From: Sphingopyxis sp.
GTDB taxonomy: Bacteria; Pseudomonadota; Alphaproteobacteria; Sphingomonadales; Sphingomonadaceae
Assembly: GCF_016704835.1 (NCBI RefSeq)
Contig: NZ_JADIZJ010000021.1
Location: forward strand, 806,001 to 870,000
DNA: 64,000 nucleotides
Reading direction: 5' to 3'
In this document: positions 7,919 to 17,095 of the stretch, in pieces
Numbering within the stretch: position 1 is the first letter of the stretch
Layout of the letters: the number at the start of each line of letters is the position of its first letter
Notes under the pieces: generated by a model
What the model was told of the DNA's origin: nothing
Database searches by the model: none
What the model saw: only the letters and a program-made list of their open reading frames with translations
Translations under genes and position numbers: made by a program

Positions 7919-8587
7919 CTAACGCGGTGCAGTCACCGGGGGCCGCTTCGGCGGTGGTGGCGGCGAGCCGTCGGGGGTTTGCGACATCAGGGTCACGCAC
8001 ATCGTGCGGTGGACGCGGTGCGGGCCGCAGGCGACCCCGGCGTAACGGTGTTCGCGGCGGAGCAGGCTGTGGCGGTGGCCACGATCGGGGACGCCGTCGT
8101 CGATCAGCAATTGGTGCACTACTCCCGCCGGGCTGTGATGGCCATAGGTGATGACTTCGTTGACATAGGGGCCGCCGCCGCGCGCCGTCATCCGTTCGCC
8201 GGGGCCGTTGCCGCGGGTGTAGTGGCCGACCGCGCCCGACCGCGACTGCGCCGCGACATGATCGGCCGCGGCGGCCGCCAACAGCTCGCTGTGCTGCAAC
8301 CGCGCCAGCGGCTTTTCGGAACGCAGGTCGTGGATCGCTTCATCGACCGCGGTGACGCCTTCGTTGGTCATGATGTGGATTTCGCTGTCATCGTCGGCGA
8401 TCAGCAATCGGCCGTCGAAGCGATCGCGATAATCGCGCAGGACGTCGATATAGCCCGCGGGATCGCTGCGAAAGCGATTGAGTTCGGCGAGCACGCCGGC
8501 TTCGAAGCGGCTAGGCGCGGCGCTGGCGGCGACCGCACCAAGTCCGAGCACCAGCGCGGCGGCGGTCCATCGAGAGAGTGTCGTCAT
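7919..8587 (-). CDS. CAP-domain (SCP/PR-1-like) secreted protein
   Basis: A 222-residue protein with a signal peptide (MTTLSRWTAAALVLGLGAVA) and a CAP domain: LAELNRFRSDPAGYIDVL near residue 35, then GHYTRGNGPGERM, and QLLIDDGVPDRGHRHSLL containing the conserved His/Glu-type cavity residues. The C-terminus is proline-rich (PPPPPKRPP). Bacterial CAP proteins are extracytoplasmic and mostly of unknown function. The start at 8587 is selected because the signal peptide begins there; the longer upstream frame is not coding in character. Confidence 0.86.
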   Translation of the reverse strand: MTTLSRWTAAALVLGLGAVAASAAPSRFEAGVLAELNRFRSDPAGYIDVLRDYRDRFDGRLLIADDDSEIHIMTNEGVTAVDEAIHDLRSEKPLARLQHSELLAAAAADHVAAQSRSGAVGHYTRGNGPGERMTARGGGPYVNEVITYGHHSPAGVVHQLLIDDGVPDRGHRHSLLRREHRYAGVACGPHRVHRTMCVTLMSQTPDGSPPPPPKRPPVTAPR

Positions 8588-8717
8588 ACAACGGCGATAC
8601 AGCTGCAAGGCTGAACGGTTCGCAACGATAATCTGGCGCGTCAAAAGCTGGCGTCGCGAGCGACTTGGCGCTAGGGGCGCTGCAACCCCGGTCTCATGCC
8701 GGTCACACGGAGTTTTT

Positions 8718-9815
8718 ATGGGTTTCAAATGCGGGATCGTCGGCCTGCCCAACGTCGGCAAGTCCACCCTGTTCAACGCGCTGACCGAAACGGCGGCGGC
8801 GCAGGCGGCCAATTATCCATTCTGCACTATCGAGCCGAACATCGGCAATGTTGCGGTGCCCGATGCGCGGCTGGAAAAACTGGCGGCCATCGCGACCAGC
8901 AAAAAGATCATCGCGACGCAGCTGGCGTTCGTCGACATCGCCGGGCTGGTCCGCGGCGCGTCGAAGGGCGAGGGCCTGGGCAACCAGTTCCTCGGCAACA
9001 TCCGCGAAGTCGATGCGATCGTCCACGTCCTGCGCTGTTTCGAGGATGACGACATCCAGCATGTCGAAAACAGGGTCGATCCGGTCGCCGATGCCGAGAC
9101 GGTCGAAACCGAATTGCTGCTGTCCGACCTGGAAAGCCTGGAAAAGCGCGTCCCCGCCTTTGTGAAGAAGGCTGCGCAGGGCGACAAGGAAGCCAAGATT
9201 GCCGCGTCGGTGCTCGGCCAGACGCTCGAGCTGCTGCGCGAAGGCAAGGCTGCGCGGTTGACCGAACCCAAGGACGAGGAAGAAGCCCGGGTTCTGCGCA
9301 CCGCGCAGCTGCTGACCTCGAAGCCCGTGCTGTACGTCTGCAACGTCGACGAAGGCAGCGCTGCGAACGGCAATGCGTTTTCCGAGAAGGTTTTCGCCAA
9401 GGCGGCCGCCGAAGGCGCGCAGGCGGTTGTCGTTTCGGCGGCGATCGAAAGCGAGCTGGTGACGATGGATATGGCCGACCGGCTCGAGTTCCTCGAAGAA
9501 ATGGGCCTGCACGAGACCGGCCTCGCGCGCGTCATCCGCGCCGGGTATGAGCTGCTCCACCTGATCACCTTTTTCACCGTCGGCCCGCAGGAAGCGCGCG
9601 CGTGGACGGTCCACACCGGCGCTACCGCTCCCGAGGCCGCGGGCGAGATCCACAGCGATTTCCAGAAGGGCTTCATCCGTGCCGAAACGATCGCCTATGA
9701 CGATTATGTCACGCTGGGCGGCGAAGCGCGCGCGCGCGAAGCGGGCAAGCTGCGCGCCGAGGGCAAGGCCTATGTCGTGCATGACGGCGATGTGATGCAC
9801 TTCCTGCACAGCTAA
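8718..9815 (+). CDS. ychF: Redox-regulated ATPase YchF (Obg-type)
   Basis: A 365-residue universally conserved OBG-family nucleotidase, preferring ATP in characterised members. Motifs: P-loop GLPNVGKSTLFNAL near residue 8, a G3 DIAGLVRGASKGEGLGNQFL near residue 74, a coiled-coil insert around residues 130-190 and a C-terminal TGS domain with TFFTVGPQEARAWTV. The noncanonical NxxE-type G4 (YVCNVDEGS) is what distinguishes YchF from true GTPases. Start ATG at 8718 (MGFKCGIVG); the frame extends further upstream but without family similarity. Confidence 0.97.
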   Translation: MGFKCGIVGLPNVGKSTLFNALTETAAAQAANYPFCTIEPNIGNVAVPDARLEKLAAIATSKKIIATQLAFVDIAGLVRGASKGEGLGNQFLGNIREVDAIVHVLRCFEDDDIQHVENRVDPVADAETVETELLLSDLESLEKRVPAFVKKAAQGDKEAKIAASVLGQTLELLREGKAARLTEPKDEEEARVLRTAQLLTSKPVLYVCNVDEGSAANGNAFSEKVFAKAAAEGAQAVVVSAAIESELVTMDMADRLEFLEEMGLHETGLARVIRAGYELLHLITFFTVGPQEARAWTVHTGATAPEAAGEIHSDFQKGFIRAETIAYDDYVTLGGEARAREAGKLRAEGKAYVVHDGDVMHFLHS

Positions 9816-9837
9816 GGGTTGTGCTAAAGCCATTGGG

Positions 9838-10146
9838 ATGCTGCGACACCTGTTCCTGACCCTGTTCCTGATCGGCCTGTCGTTGCCGTCGGTGACAGCT
9901 CCCGTGCAGGCGGAGGCCATGGTGACGGACTGTCACGGCGCGATGCCGGTCGATTCGTCGCATCATCAACCCGACGGCGACGGCAGCAGGGCCGCCGGGC
10001 ATGTCTGCATCGGCTGCATTGCCAGTACACCGACCGCCGCAGCGGCAGCACCCATGCCGCTTCCCAAAATCCTGCCGCCGATTCTGCCGATGACGGAGCT
10101 CGCCAGCGCCAATGCGCCGCCCAGCATCCCCCCTCCCCAACCCTGA
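9838..10146 (+). CDS. Small secreted Cys/His-containing protein, probably copper-linked
   Basis: A 102-residue protein with a hydrophobic signal (MLRHLFLTLFLIGLSLPSV), then TDCHGAMP, a run SSHHQPDG, and HVCIGCIAS with a CxxC. The C-terminus is Pro/Ala-rich. The Cys/His spacing resembles DUF2946-like periplasmic proteins found beside copper-resistance genes, and the next gene has a His/Met-rich metal-binding segment. I do not recognise the protein itself; the copper link is inferred from composition and neighbour. Confidence 0.6.
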   Translation: MLRHLFLTLFLIGLSLPSVTAPVQAEAMVTDCHGAMPVDSSHHQPDGDGSRAAGHVCIGCIASTPTAAAAAPMPLPKILPPILPMTELASANAPPSIPPPQP

Positions 10147-10194
10147 CAGCCGCCAAACCGAACCCCGATTTTCCGATCCTGTCAGGACGATGTT

Positions 10195-11532
10195 ATGTTG
10201 AAAACGCCATTTCTGGCGGGCGCTGGCGCGCTCGCCCTACTCCCGCTGTCCGCCGCCGCGCAAGACCATAGCGGGCATGATCCCCACGCCGGGCATGTGA
10301 TGCCTGCCGCCGAACGCAAAGCCGCCCATCCCGTCGACCATAGCGCGATGGATCATGGCACCATGGACCATGGCGCGATGGACCATAGCAGCCCGGCCAC
10401 CCCCGCCGAAGGCTCCGGCACCGCCCGCCTGCCCGCCAACGAAGGCGGCCATAGCGGCCTGCACATCGACGCGGGCGACGACTGGATGGTGATGACCCAC
10501 GGCTTTGCCTGGGGCGTCTATACCGACCAGTCGGGGCCGCGCGGCGACGACAAGGCCTATGTCCAGTCGATGCTGATGCTGTCGAGTGAGAAGCAGACCG
10601 AGTGGGGCCGCATCCAGTTGAAATCGATGCTGAGCCTCGAGCCGTTGATGTCGAACTATGGCTATCCCAATCTGTTTGCAACCGGCGAAACCGCGGGCGG
10701 CGAACCTTTGGTCGATCGCCAGCATCCGCACGACCTGTTCATGGAGCTGGCCGCGCGCGTCGATATCAATGTCGGCAATGATGCGCGGCTGTTCGTTTAT
10801 GGCGGCCCGGTCGGTGAGCCCGCGATTGGCCCCAGCGCGTTCATGCACCGCAGCAGCGCGCGCTATAATCCCGAGGCGCCGATCACCCATCACTGGTTCG
10901 ATTCGACGCACATCACTTATGGTGTCGCGACGCTCGGCTATGCGACGCCCGCCATCCAGTTTGAGGGATCGGTCTTTACCGGGCGCGAGCCCGACGAGAA
11001 ACGCTGGAACATTGAAAGCCCGCGGTTCGACAGCTGGTCGCTGCGCGGCACCTGGACCCCCTCGCCCACCTGGACGTTGCAGGCCAGCCACGCGCGACTG
11101 AAAGAACCCGAAGCGCAGCATCCTGGCGAGGATGAGCATCGCACCACGGCAAGCGTCAGCTACGCTAATGGTCGCGGCCTGTCGGCGACCGCGGCGTACA
11201 GCGCCAAAAATCGCGATCCCGGCGACACGCTGACCGCTTGGTTGGCCGAGGTGAACTGGGATCTGGACGATCATCACACGTTGTTCGGGCGCGTCGAGAA
11301 TGTGAAGAATGACGAGCTGTTCAGCGACCATGACGACCCGCTGCACGACGTGCCGTTCCGCGTGACCAAGTTTCAGGCGGGCTATGCCTATCGCCTGCCG
11401 CTCACGGGACCGCTGAACCTTGCGCTCGGCGGGAGTATCGCGGCGTTCGACAAGCCGCGCGCGCTCGACGTCGCCTATGGCAAAAGCCCGATCGGCGCGA
11501 CGGTCTTTGCCCGATTGAGCATCGGTCATTGA
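10195..11532 (+). CDS. Outer-membrane barrel-like protein with His/Met-rich N-terminus
   Basis: A 445-residue exported protein. After a signal peptide (to about AAAQ, residue 22) comes a His/Met-rich segment of about 60 residues with repeats HSGHDPHAGH, DHSAMDHGTM and DHGAMDHSS, similar to the copper-binding repeats of CopA/CopB/PcoB. The rest has alternating polar/aromatic strands (ITYGVATLGYATPAIQFEGS, SWSLRGTWTPSPTWTLQASH) and ends in a terminal-strand pattern (FARLSIGH), typical of a beta-barrel. It is not a close match to CopB. Role as an outer-membrane copper-associated protein is inference. The preceding small Cys/His protein is 48 bases upstream. Confidence 0.72.
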   Translation: MLKTPFLAGAGALALLPLSAAAQDHSGHDPHAGHVMPAAERKAAHPVDHSAMDHGTMDHGAMDHSSPATPAEGSGTARLPANEGGHSGLHIDAGDDWMVMTHGFAWGVYTDQSGPRGDDKAYVQSMLMLSSEKQTEWGRIQLKSMLSLEPLMSNYGYPNLFATGETAGGEPLVDRQHPHDLFMELAARVDINVGNDARLFVYGGPVGEPAIGPSAFMHRSSARYNPEAPITHHWFDSTHITYGVATLGYATPAIQFEGSVFTGREPDEKRWNIESPRFDSWSLRGTWTPSPTWTLQASHARLKEPEAQHPGEDEHRTTASVSYANGRGLSATAAYSAKNRDPGDTLTAWLAEVNWDLDDHHTLFGRVENVKNDELFSDHDDPLHDVPFRVTKFQAGYAYRLPLTGPLNLALGGSIAAFDKPRALDVAYGKSPIGATVFARLSIGH

Positions 11533-11588
11533 TGTAACTTATGGCTGGGCTATCGAAGATTAGCGATTCGCGCCAACGGAGCCCAGCC

Positions 11589-13154
11589 ATGTACAACCGC
11601 CGCCACTTCCTTGCCGGGGCGACCCTTGCCGGGCTCGCCGCGCCGGCAATCGTCCGCGCGCAGGGCATCTTGCGTGACTTTCCGTTCAAGCTGGGCGTCG
11701 CGGCGGGCGATCCCGCGAGCGACGGCTTTGTTATCTGGACCCGCCTGGCGCCCGAGCCGATGGAGCGCCACGGTGGGATGCCGCTGACCAATGTGCCGGT
11801 CGAATGGGAAGTCGCGAGCGACACCGGCTTTCGCAACGTGGTGGCAAAAGGCACCGAACTCGCGCGTCCTGAACTGGCACACAGCGTCCATGTCGAGGTC
11901 GCGGGGCTGCTGCCCGATCGCCCCTATTATTACCGCTTTACCGCCGCCGGCGAGCGCAGCCTGCGCGGCCGTGCGCGCACCCTGCCCGCCCCCGGCGCCA
12001 AAGTCGACGCGCTGAAATTCGGGGTCGCCGGGTGCCAGCATTTCGAGTCCGGATTTTACGGCGTTTATCGCCACATGGCGCGCGAAGACCTGGCGTTCGT
12101 CTATCATTATGGCGACTTCATTTACGAGTATCAGCAGAATTACCTCTACGACAGCGGCCTGCCGATCCGGCCGGTGCGCCGGTACGATCAGCGCGCGCTG
12201 ATCGACGTCACCGATTTCCGCGCCGCCTATGCGCAAACCTTGCTGGACATCGACCAGCAGGCGGTGCGCTCGGTCCATGCGGTTTTGTCGAGTTTCGACG
12301 ACCATGAAATCATCAACGACTGGGTGTCCGACATCGACAACTGGTCGATCGACTTTCCCGGCAACGACCCCGAATCCGCGTCGCCCGAAGTGTTCATGCT
12401 GAAAAAACAGGCTGCGATGCAGGCGTGGTACGAACATATGCCGGTACGCAATGCGCTGCTGCCGCGCGGCGGCATGGTCGCGCTGAATCGCGAGTTTCGC
12501 TACGGCGATCTGATGTCGATGCAGTTGCTCGACACGCGTCAGTATCGCGACGACCAGCCGTGCGGCGACGGGTTCAAACCAGCGTGTCCCGAGGTGTTCG
12601 CCAAGGAGGCGCAGGTGCTGGGCCGCGCGCAAGAGGATTGGCTGAACAAGAATTTGGCCCGGGGCGGCGCGACGTGGAACGCGCTGGCGCAGCAGGTGAC
12701 AATGATGTCGCTCGACCGGCGCCGCAAGTCCGATGAGCCCAAGAAGATCGTCAATCTCGACAGCTGGGCAGGCTATGAAGCGCCGCGCGAGCGGATGTTG
12801 TCGCGGCTGGGCGGGCTGGACAATTGCGTCGTGCTGACCGGTGACGAGCATCAGAATTTCTGCGGCGACCTGGTGTTGAAGGACAAGGTCGTCGGCGCCG
12901 AATTTGTCGCGACCTCGATTTCGAGCGGCGGCGACGGCAGCGACAAGCGGAATGGCACCGACGAGTTTCTCAAGCTCAACCCCGAACTGAAATTCGCCAA
13001 CGATCAGCGCGGCTATCTGGTGTGCGACGTCAATCGCGAGGCGTGGCAGACGCATTTCATGGTCGTCGACAAGGTGACGACGCCGGTGAACAATCTGTCG
13101 AAGCGCGCAACCGCCATGGTCGAGAATGGCGTCGCCGGGATCAAGATGGCTTAG
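11589..13154 (+). CDS. phoD: PhoD-like alkaline phosphatase / phosphodiesterase
   Basis: A 521-residue Tat-exported enzyme: MYNRRHFLAGATLAGLAAPA at the N-terminus (RRHFL twin-arginine motif). A PhoD N-terminal domain (FKLGVAAGDPASDGFVIWTR) precedes the metallophosphoesterase: FGVAGCQHFESGFY, HYGDFIYEY, SSFDDHEIINDW and TGDEHQNF give the metal ligands expected for a Ca/Fe PhoD enzyme releasing phosphate from phosphoesters in the periplasm. The start at 11589 gives the Tat signal directly. It converges with the DUF1206 gene; the two stop codons overlap. No Pho box was recognised. Confidence 0.92.
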   Translation: MYNRRHFLAGATLAGLAAPAIVRAQGILRDFPFKLGVAAGDPASDGFVIWTRLAPEPMERHGGMPLTNVPVEWEVASDTGFRNVVAKGTELARPELAHSVHVEVAGLLPDRPYYYRFTAAGERSLRGRARTLPAPGAKVDALKFGVAGCQHFESGFYGVYRHMAREDLAFVYHYGDFIYEYQQNYLYDSGLPIRPVRRYDQRALIDVTDFRAAYAQTLLDIDQQAVRSVHAVLSSFDDHEIINDWVSDIDNWSIDFPGNDPESASPEVFMLKKQAAMQAWYEHMPVRNALLPRGGMVALNREFRYGDLMSMQLLDTRQYRDDQPCGDGFKPACPEVFAKEAQVLGRAQEDWLNKNLARGGATWNALAQQVTMMSLDRRRKSDEPKKIVNLDSWAGYEAPRERMLSRLGGLDNCVVLTGDEHQNFCGDLVLKDKVVGAEFVATSISSGGDGSDKRNGTDEFLKLNPELKFANDQRGYLVCDVNREAWQTHFMVVDKVTTPVNNLSKRATAMVENGVAGIKMA

Positions 13155-13948
13155 CTGGCAGCGGCCTTCAGCCGTGCGACGACATCCTCATCGCGGATAC
13201 GGCGCCACCTCGCTTCGACAAAGCTGTGGACGCCGAACAGGAACAGGCCTGCCGCAACGAGCAGATACAGTCCTTCATGTTCGGTGAGCGCCGACAGCGC
13301 ATCGCCAAGCCCCTTGACCTCGCCCGCCAAGTCGAACCAGCCCGCGCGGATCAGCGACACGCCGATGACGGTAAACACCACCGCGCGCGCGGCAAGCCCC
13401 GCGCGGCCGACGGGGACAACCCAGGCTGGCGCATCGGCGGCGACGCCCTGCATAAACTCGGTGGTCCAGGCTTTCATCATTTGATGCGCGGCGGCAGCGA
13501 GAAAGCACAGTCCGATGGCGCCGAGCAGCGTTCCGCCCAGGGGCATATCGAGCAGCATGCCTGCAGCGGCTTGCTCTTGTTCGCCGTTACCGCTGGCAGC
13601 TTGCCCCGATGCGAGCCGGACCGCGGCCCATGCCAGGATGAAATGCGCGATACCGCTGGCGGCATAGCCGATGCGGATCGCAATGCCCTTGGCATCGTCG
13701 CCCTTCCCCTCGCTGTCGAGCGCGGCGCCATAGAGGCGGTACGCGCCATAAAGCGCGAGCCCGATCGCCAGCAGAACGAGCAGATAGGTGCCGCCCGACA
13801 TCTCCTTCACCGCGCGGAACACGCCTTGCGGGCTGGCGTCCGACGCGTTGGCGCTGGTCAGCGCGAAAAAGGCGAGCAGGCAATAAACGACGCCCCGCGC
13901 GCACCAGCCTGCGCGGGCAAAGGTTTCGAGGCGGCGCAGTCGGTTCAT
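13151..13948 (-). CDS. DUF1206 membrane protein
   Basis: A 265-residue inner-membrane protein with six hydrophobic segments arranged as three repeated pairs, as in DUF1206: ARAGWCARGVVYCLLAFFAL, RIGYAASGIAHFILAWAAV and GRAGLAARAVVFTVIGVSL share the Arg-Gly/Ala-containing start of each repeat. Function of the family is unknown. The ATG at 13948 starts right before the first repeat. The 3' end overlaps the PhoD stop codon (convergent), and mutL lies upstream on the same strand, 64 bases away. Confidence 0.86.
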   Translation of the reverse strand: MNRLRRLETFARAGWCARGVVYCLLAFFALTSANASDASPQGVFRAVKEMSGGTYLLVLLAIGLALYGAYRLYGAALDSEGKGDDAKGIAIRIGYAASGIAHFILAWAAVRLASGQAASGNGEQEQAAAGMLLDMPLGGTLLGAIGLCFLAAAAHQMMKAWTTEFMQGVAADAPAWVVPVGRAGLAARAVVFTVIGVSLIRAGWFDLAGEVKGLGDALSALTEHEGLYLLVAAGLFLFGVHSFVEARWRRIRDEDVVARLKAAAS

Positions 13949-14012
13949 CGGGGTCGCTCCTGTCGGGATGTCGTCAGGCAACGTCCCGCCGCGAGCGCAG
14001 TTCCGTGGGCGC

Positions 14013-15836
14013 CTATTTTCGGCCGAATAGTCGCTCGACGTCGTCCATCGCCAGCTTGACCCACGTCGGGCGGCCATGGTTGCACTGCCCGCTGTGCGGG
14101 GTGACCTCCATCGTGCGGAGCAGCGCATTCATTTCAGCGACGCTGAGGGTGCGGCCGGCACGGACCGCGCCGTGGCAGGCCATGGTGGCGGCGACCAATT
14201 CGAGCTTTTCGTTGAGCCCGAGCGCGGCGTCGTAACCCGCCAGATCGTCGGCAATGTCGGTGACAAGTTTTCGGCAATCGATCGCGCCGAGCATCGCCGG
14301 GGTGGCGCGGACCATGACCGCGGCGGGGCCGAAGCGTTCGAGCTCGACCCCGAGCGCCGTCAGCTGCGCCGCCGCGGCTTCGAGGCGGTCGCACGCGGGC
14401 TCGTCAAGTTCGACGACTTCGGGGAGGAGCAGGCCTTGCGACGGTACCGCCTGCCCGCTCATGCCGCGGCGCAGTTGTTCGAGCACCAGCCGTTCATGCG
14501 CGGCATGTTGATCGACGATGACGAGGCCGTCCTCGGCCTCGGCAACGATATAGGTGCGCGCGATCTGGCCGCGCGCGATGCCGAGGGGATGCGCGTCGCC
14601 ATGCGGCACCGGCGCGGTTGCGGCTTCGGCGCGTCCCATCGGCAAAGCATCGCGCGACGGCGTAAAATCGACGACGCGGTCGCGCAGCAGCGCATGGGTG
14701 GCGGGATCAGTGTCAGCGCCGAACAGATGCGTTGCGGGGGCGTGCGGATAGGGCAGATGCGCGGCGAACAGGGTCTGGGCCGGCGCGGGCGGCGTAACCG
14801 GTTCCTGCTGCCACGCCGCGAGCGCCGCTTCGGCGGGGCGCTGGACACTGCGAAAGCCATGCTCGTCGAGCGCGCGGCGCAGCCCGCCGACGATCATCCC
14901 GCGGATCAGCTGCGGGTCGCGAAAGCGCACCTCGGTCTTCGCCGGATGGACGTTAACGTCGACCTCGCCGCCCGGGACGTCGAGGAACAATGCGACGACG
15001 GGATGACGATCGCGCGCGAGCAGATCGGCATAGGCGCCGCGCAGCGCGCCAACGAGCAGGCGGTCCTTCACCGGTCGCCCGTTGACGAACAGATATTGAT
15101 GATCGGCGATGCCGCGATTGTAGGTCGGCAGGCTGATCACCCCGCCGATATGGACGTCGCCGCGGTCGAGATCGACCCCGATGCTGTTCGCCGCCAGATC
15201 GCGCTGCGTCAGCGCGGCGACGCGGCTCAATTGGTCCTGCCCGCCCTGCACATCGAGTGCGCGGCGCCCGTCATGTTCCAGCGTGAAGCCGACATCGGGG
15301 CGCGCCATCGCCAGCCGCTTCACGACGTCGAGGCAGGCGGCATATTCGCTGCGCGCGCTGCGCAGGAATTTGCGGCGGGCGGGGACGCGCGCGAACAGAT
15401 CTTCGACGACGACCCGGGTGCCATTTGCAAGCGCCGCCGGGCCTTCGGCGACCACGACGCCATTATCGACGACGCGCCGCCAGCCATCGCCGCCAGCGAC
15501 CCGGCTTTCGAGCGTCAGGCGCGCGACGCTGGCGATCGACGGCAGCGCTTCGCCGCGAAAGCCGAGCGTGCTGACGTCCTCGATCGCGTCATCGGGCAGC
15601 TTTGACGTTGCATGGCGTTCGAGCGCGAGCGCCATGTCGTCGGGCGTCATCCCGCAACCGTCATCCTCGACCTCGAGCCGCAAAATCCCGCCTTCGGTGA
15701 TTCGCACCGATATGCGCGTGGCACCGGCGTCGATGGCGTTTTCGACCAGTTCTTTGAGCGCTGCGGCGGGTCTTTCGACCACTTCACCGGCCGCGATCCG
15801 ATTTACGAGCGTTTCAGGCAGGCGACGTATTGACAT
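14013..15836 (-). CDS. mutL: DNA mismatch repair protein MutL
   Basis: A 607-residue full-length MutL. The GHKL ATPase N-terminal domain is intact: RIAAGEVVERPAAALKELVE, NAIDAGATRI, DDGCGMTPDD, LGFRGEALPSIASVA, NGTRVVVEDLFARVPAR. A linker of about residues 335-400 is Pro/Ala-rich. The C-terminal dimerisation domain holds VDQHAAHERLVLE, and ACHGAVRAG and PHSGQCNHGRPTWVKL near the end. The last motif is like endonuclease-type MutL, but I did not find the DQHAx2Ex4E metal site in full (DQHAAHERLVLEQL is similar). Divergent from mreB. Confidence 0.97.
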   Translation of the reverse strand: MSIRRLPETLVNRIAAGEVVERPAAALKELVENAIDAGATRISVRITEGGILRLEVEDDGCGMTPDDMALALERHATSKLPDDAIEDVSTLGFRGEALPSIASVARLTLESRVAGGDGWRRVVDNGVVVAEGPAALANGTRVVVEDLFARVPARRKFLRSARSEYAACLDVVKRLAMARPDVGFTLEHDGRRALDVQGGQDQLSRVAALTQRDLAANSIGVDLDRGDVHIGGVISLPTYNRGIADHQYLFVNGRPVKDRLLVGALRGAYADLLARDRHPVVALFLDVPGGEVDVNVHPAKTEVRFRDPQLIRGMIVGGLRRALDEHGFRSVQRPAEAALAAWQQEPVTPPAPAQTLFAAHLPYPHAPATHLFGADTDPATHALLRDRVVDFTPSRDALPMGRAEAATAPVPHGDAHPLGIARGQIARTYIVAEAEDGLVIVDQHAAHERLVLEQLRRGMSGQAVPSQGLLLPEVVELDEPACDRLEAAAAQLTALGVELERFGPAAVMVRATPAMLGAIDCRKLVTDIADDLAGYDAALGLNEKLELVAATMACHGAVRAGRTLSVAEMNALLRTMEVTPHSGQCNHGRPTWVKLAMDDVERLFGRK

Positions 15837-16031
15837 GGGGGCTGTCCTAGCGCAGTCGAGCGCAAATCGCGACCCACCCGCACAGCCTTATCATATTGTC
15901 CAGCCAGCCCCCATCGGCCGAGCCGGAATCTCTCCCTGATTGGTCCTGTCGCCGGCCGGGCGCGCAGGTTTAACGACGCGGCGGCGTGGTCCTTCCCCAG
16001 GGCCAGCGCCGAGGACAGGGAAGCAGTATCG

Positions 16032-17078
16032 ATGTCATTCTTTTCTCGCTGGTTCAAATTCAACTCCCAGGACATGGCGATCGACCTCGGCACCGCCAAC
16101 ACGGTCGTCTATGTGCGCGGCAAGGGCATCGTGCTCAACGAACCTTCGGTCGTCGCGGTCGAGACGATCAACGGGATCAAGCGGGTGAAGGCGGTCGGCG
16201 ACGACGCGAAGCTGATGATGGGCAAGACCCCCGACAGCATCGAGGCGATCCGCCCGCTGCGCGACGGCGTCATCGCCGACATCGATGTCGCCGAACAGAT
16301 GATCAAGCACTTCATCACCAAGGTTCACGGCGGCAAGCCCAACGCGTTCCGCAGCCCCGAAATCGTGATCTGCGTGCCCAGCGGATCGACCAGCGTCGAA
16401 CGCCGCGCGATCCGTGACGCCGCGTCGAACGCGGGCGCCAGCGAAGTGTGGCTGATCGAAGAACCGATGGCCGCCGCGATCGGCGCCGACATGCCGGTGA
16501 CCGAACCGATCGGTTCGATGGTCGTCGATATCGGCGGCGGTACCACCGAAGTCGCCGTTCTCTCGCTCCGCGGCCTTGCCTACACCACGTCGGTCCGGGT
16601 CGGCGGCGACAAGATGGACGAAGCGATCGTCAGCTATGTGCGCCGACACCATAATCTGCTGATCGGCGAAGCGACCGCAGAGCGGATCAAGAAGGATTTC
16701 GGCATCGCGCGCATTCCCGCCGACGGCGTTGGCCTGACGATCCACATCAAGGGCCGCGATCTGGTCAACGGCGTGCCCAAGGAAATCTCGATCAACCAGG
16801 CGCAGATCGCCGAAGCGCTGTCCGAACCGATCGGCACGATCGTCGAAGGCGTGCGTATCGCACTTGAAAACACCGCGCCTGAACTCGCCGCCGACATCGT
16901 CGATCAGGGCATTGTACTGACCGGCGGCGGTGCGCTGATCGCCGAGCTCGACGAACTGCTCAAGGAAGCGACCGGACTGCCCGTCACGGTCGCCGACGAT
17001 CCGCTGACCTGTGTCGCGATCGGTACCGGCCGCGCGATGGAAGATCCCGCGTTCCGCGGCGTACTCCAGCAAGCCTGA
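16032..17078 (+). CDS. mreB: Rod shape-determining actin-like protein MreB
   Basis: A 348-residue bacterial actin that polymerises on the inner membrane and organises the elongasome. Motifs: MSFFSRWFKFNSQDMAIDLG at the N-terminus, phosphate-1 loop IDLGTANTVVYVRGKGIVLN, PxxxL region RPLRDGVIADIDVAEQMIKH, phosphate-2 VVDIGGGTTEVAVLSLRG and adenosine motif GIVLTGGGALIAELD. The length is normal. It begins the mreB-mreC-mreD-mrdA-rodA operon; mreC starts 17 bases after the stop. Confidence 0.98.
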   Translation: MSFFSRWFKFNSQDMAIDLGTANTVVYVRGKGIVLNEPSVVAVETINGIKRVKAVGDDAKLMMGKTPDSIEAIRPLRDGVIADIDVAEQMIKHFITKVHGGKPNAFRSPEIVICVPSGSTSVERRAIRDAASNAGASEVWLIEEPMAAAIGADMPVTEPIGSMVVDIGGGTTEVAVLSLRGLAYTTSVRVGGDKMDEAIVSYVRRHHNLLIGEATAERIKKDFGIARIPADGVGLTIHIKGRDLVNGVPKEISINQAQIAEALSEPIGTIVEGVRIALENTAPELAADIVDQGIVLTGGGALIAELDELLKEATGLPVTVADDPLTCVAIGTGRAMEDPAFRGVLQQA

Positions 17079-17095
17079 GCGAGCGTATCTGAGTT

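Noticed and set aside
10237..13055. Long - strand frames (430 and 501 codons) opposite the barrel protein and PhoD
   Set aside because: Composition and position show they are reverse-strand artefacts of GC-rich coding sequence.
13022..15605. Long + strand open frames of 345 and 509 codons opposite the DUF1206 gene and mutL
   Set aside because: They are antisense to well-conserved proteins, have His/Arg/Asp-rich compositions typical of reverse frames in high-GC DNA, and no domain.
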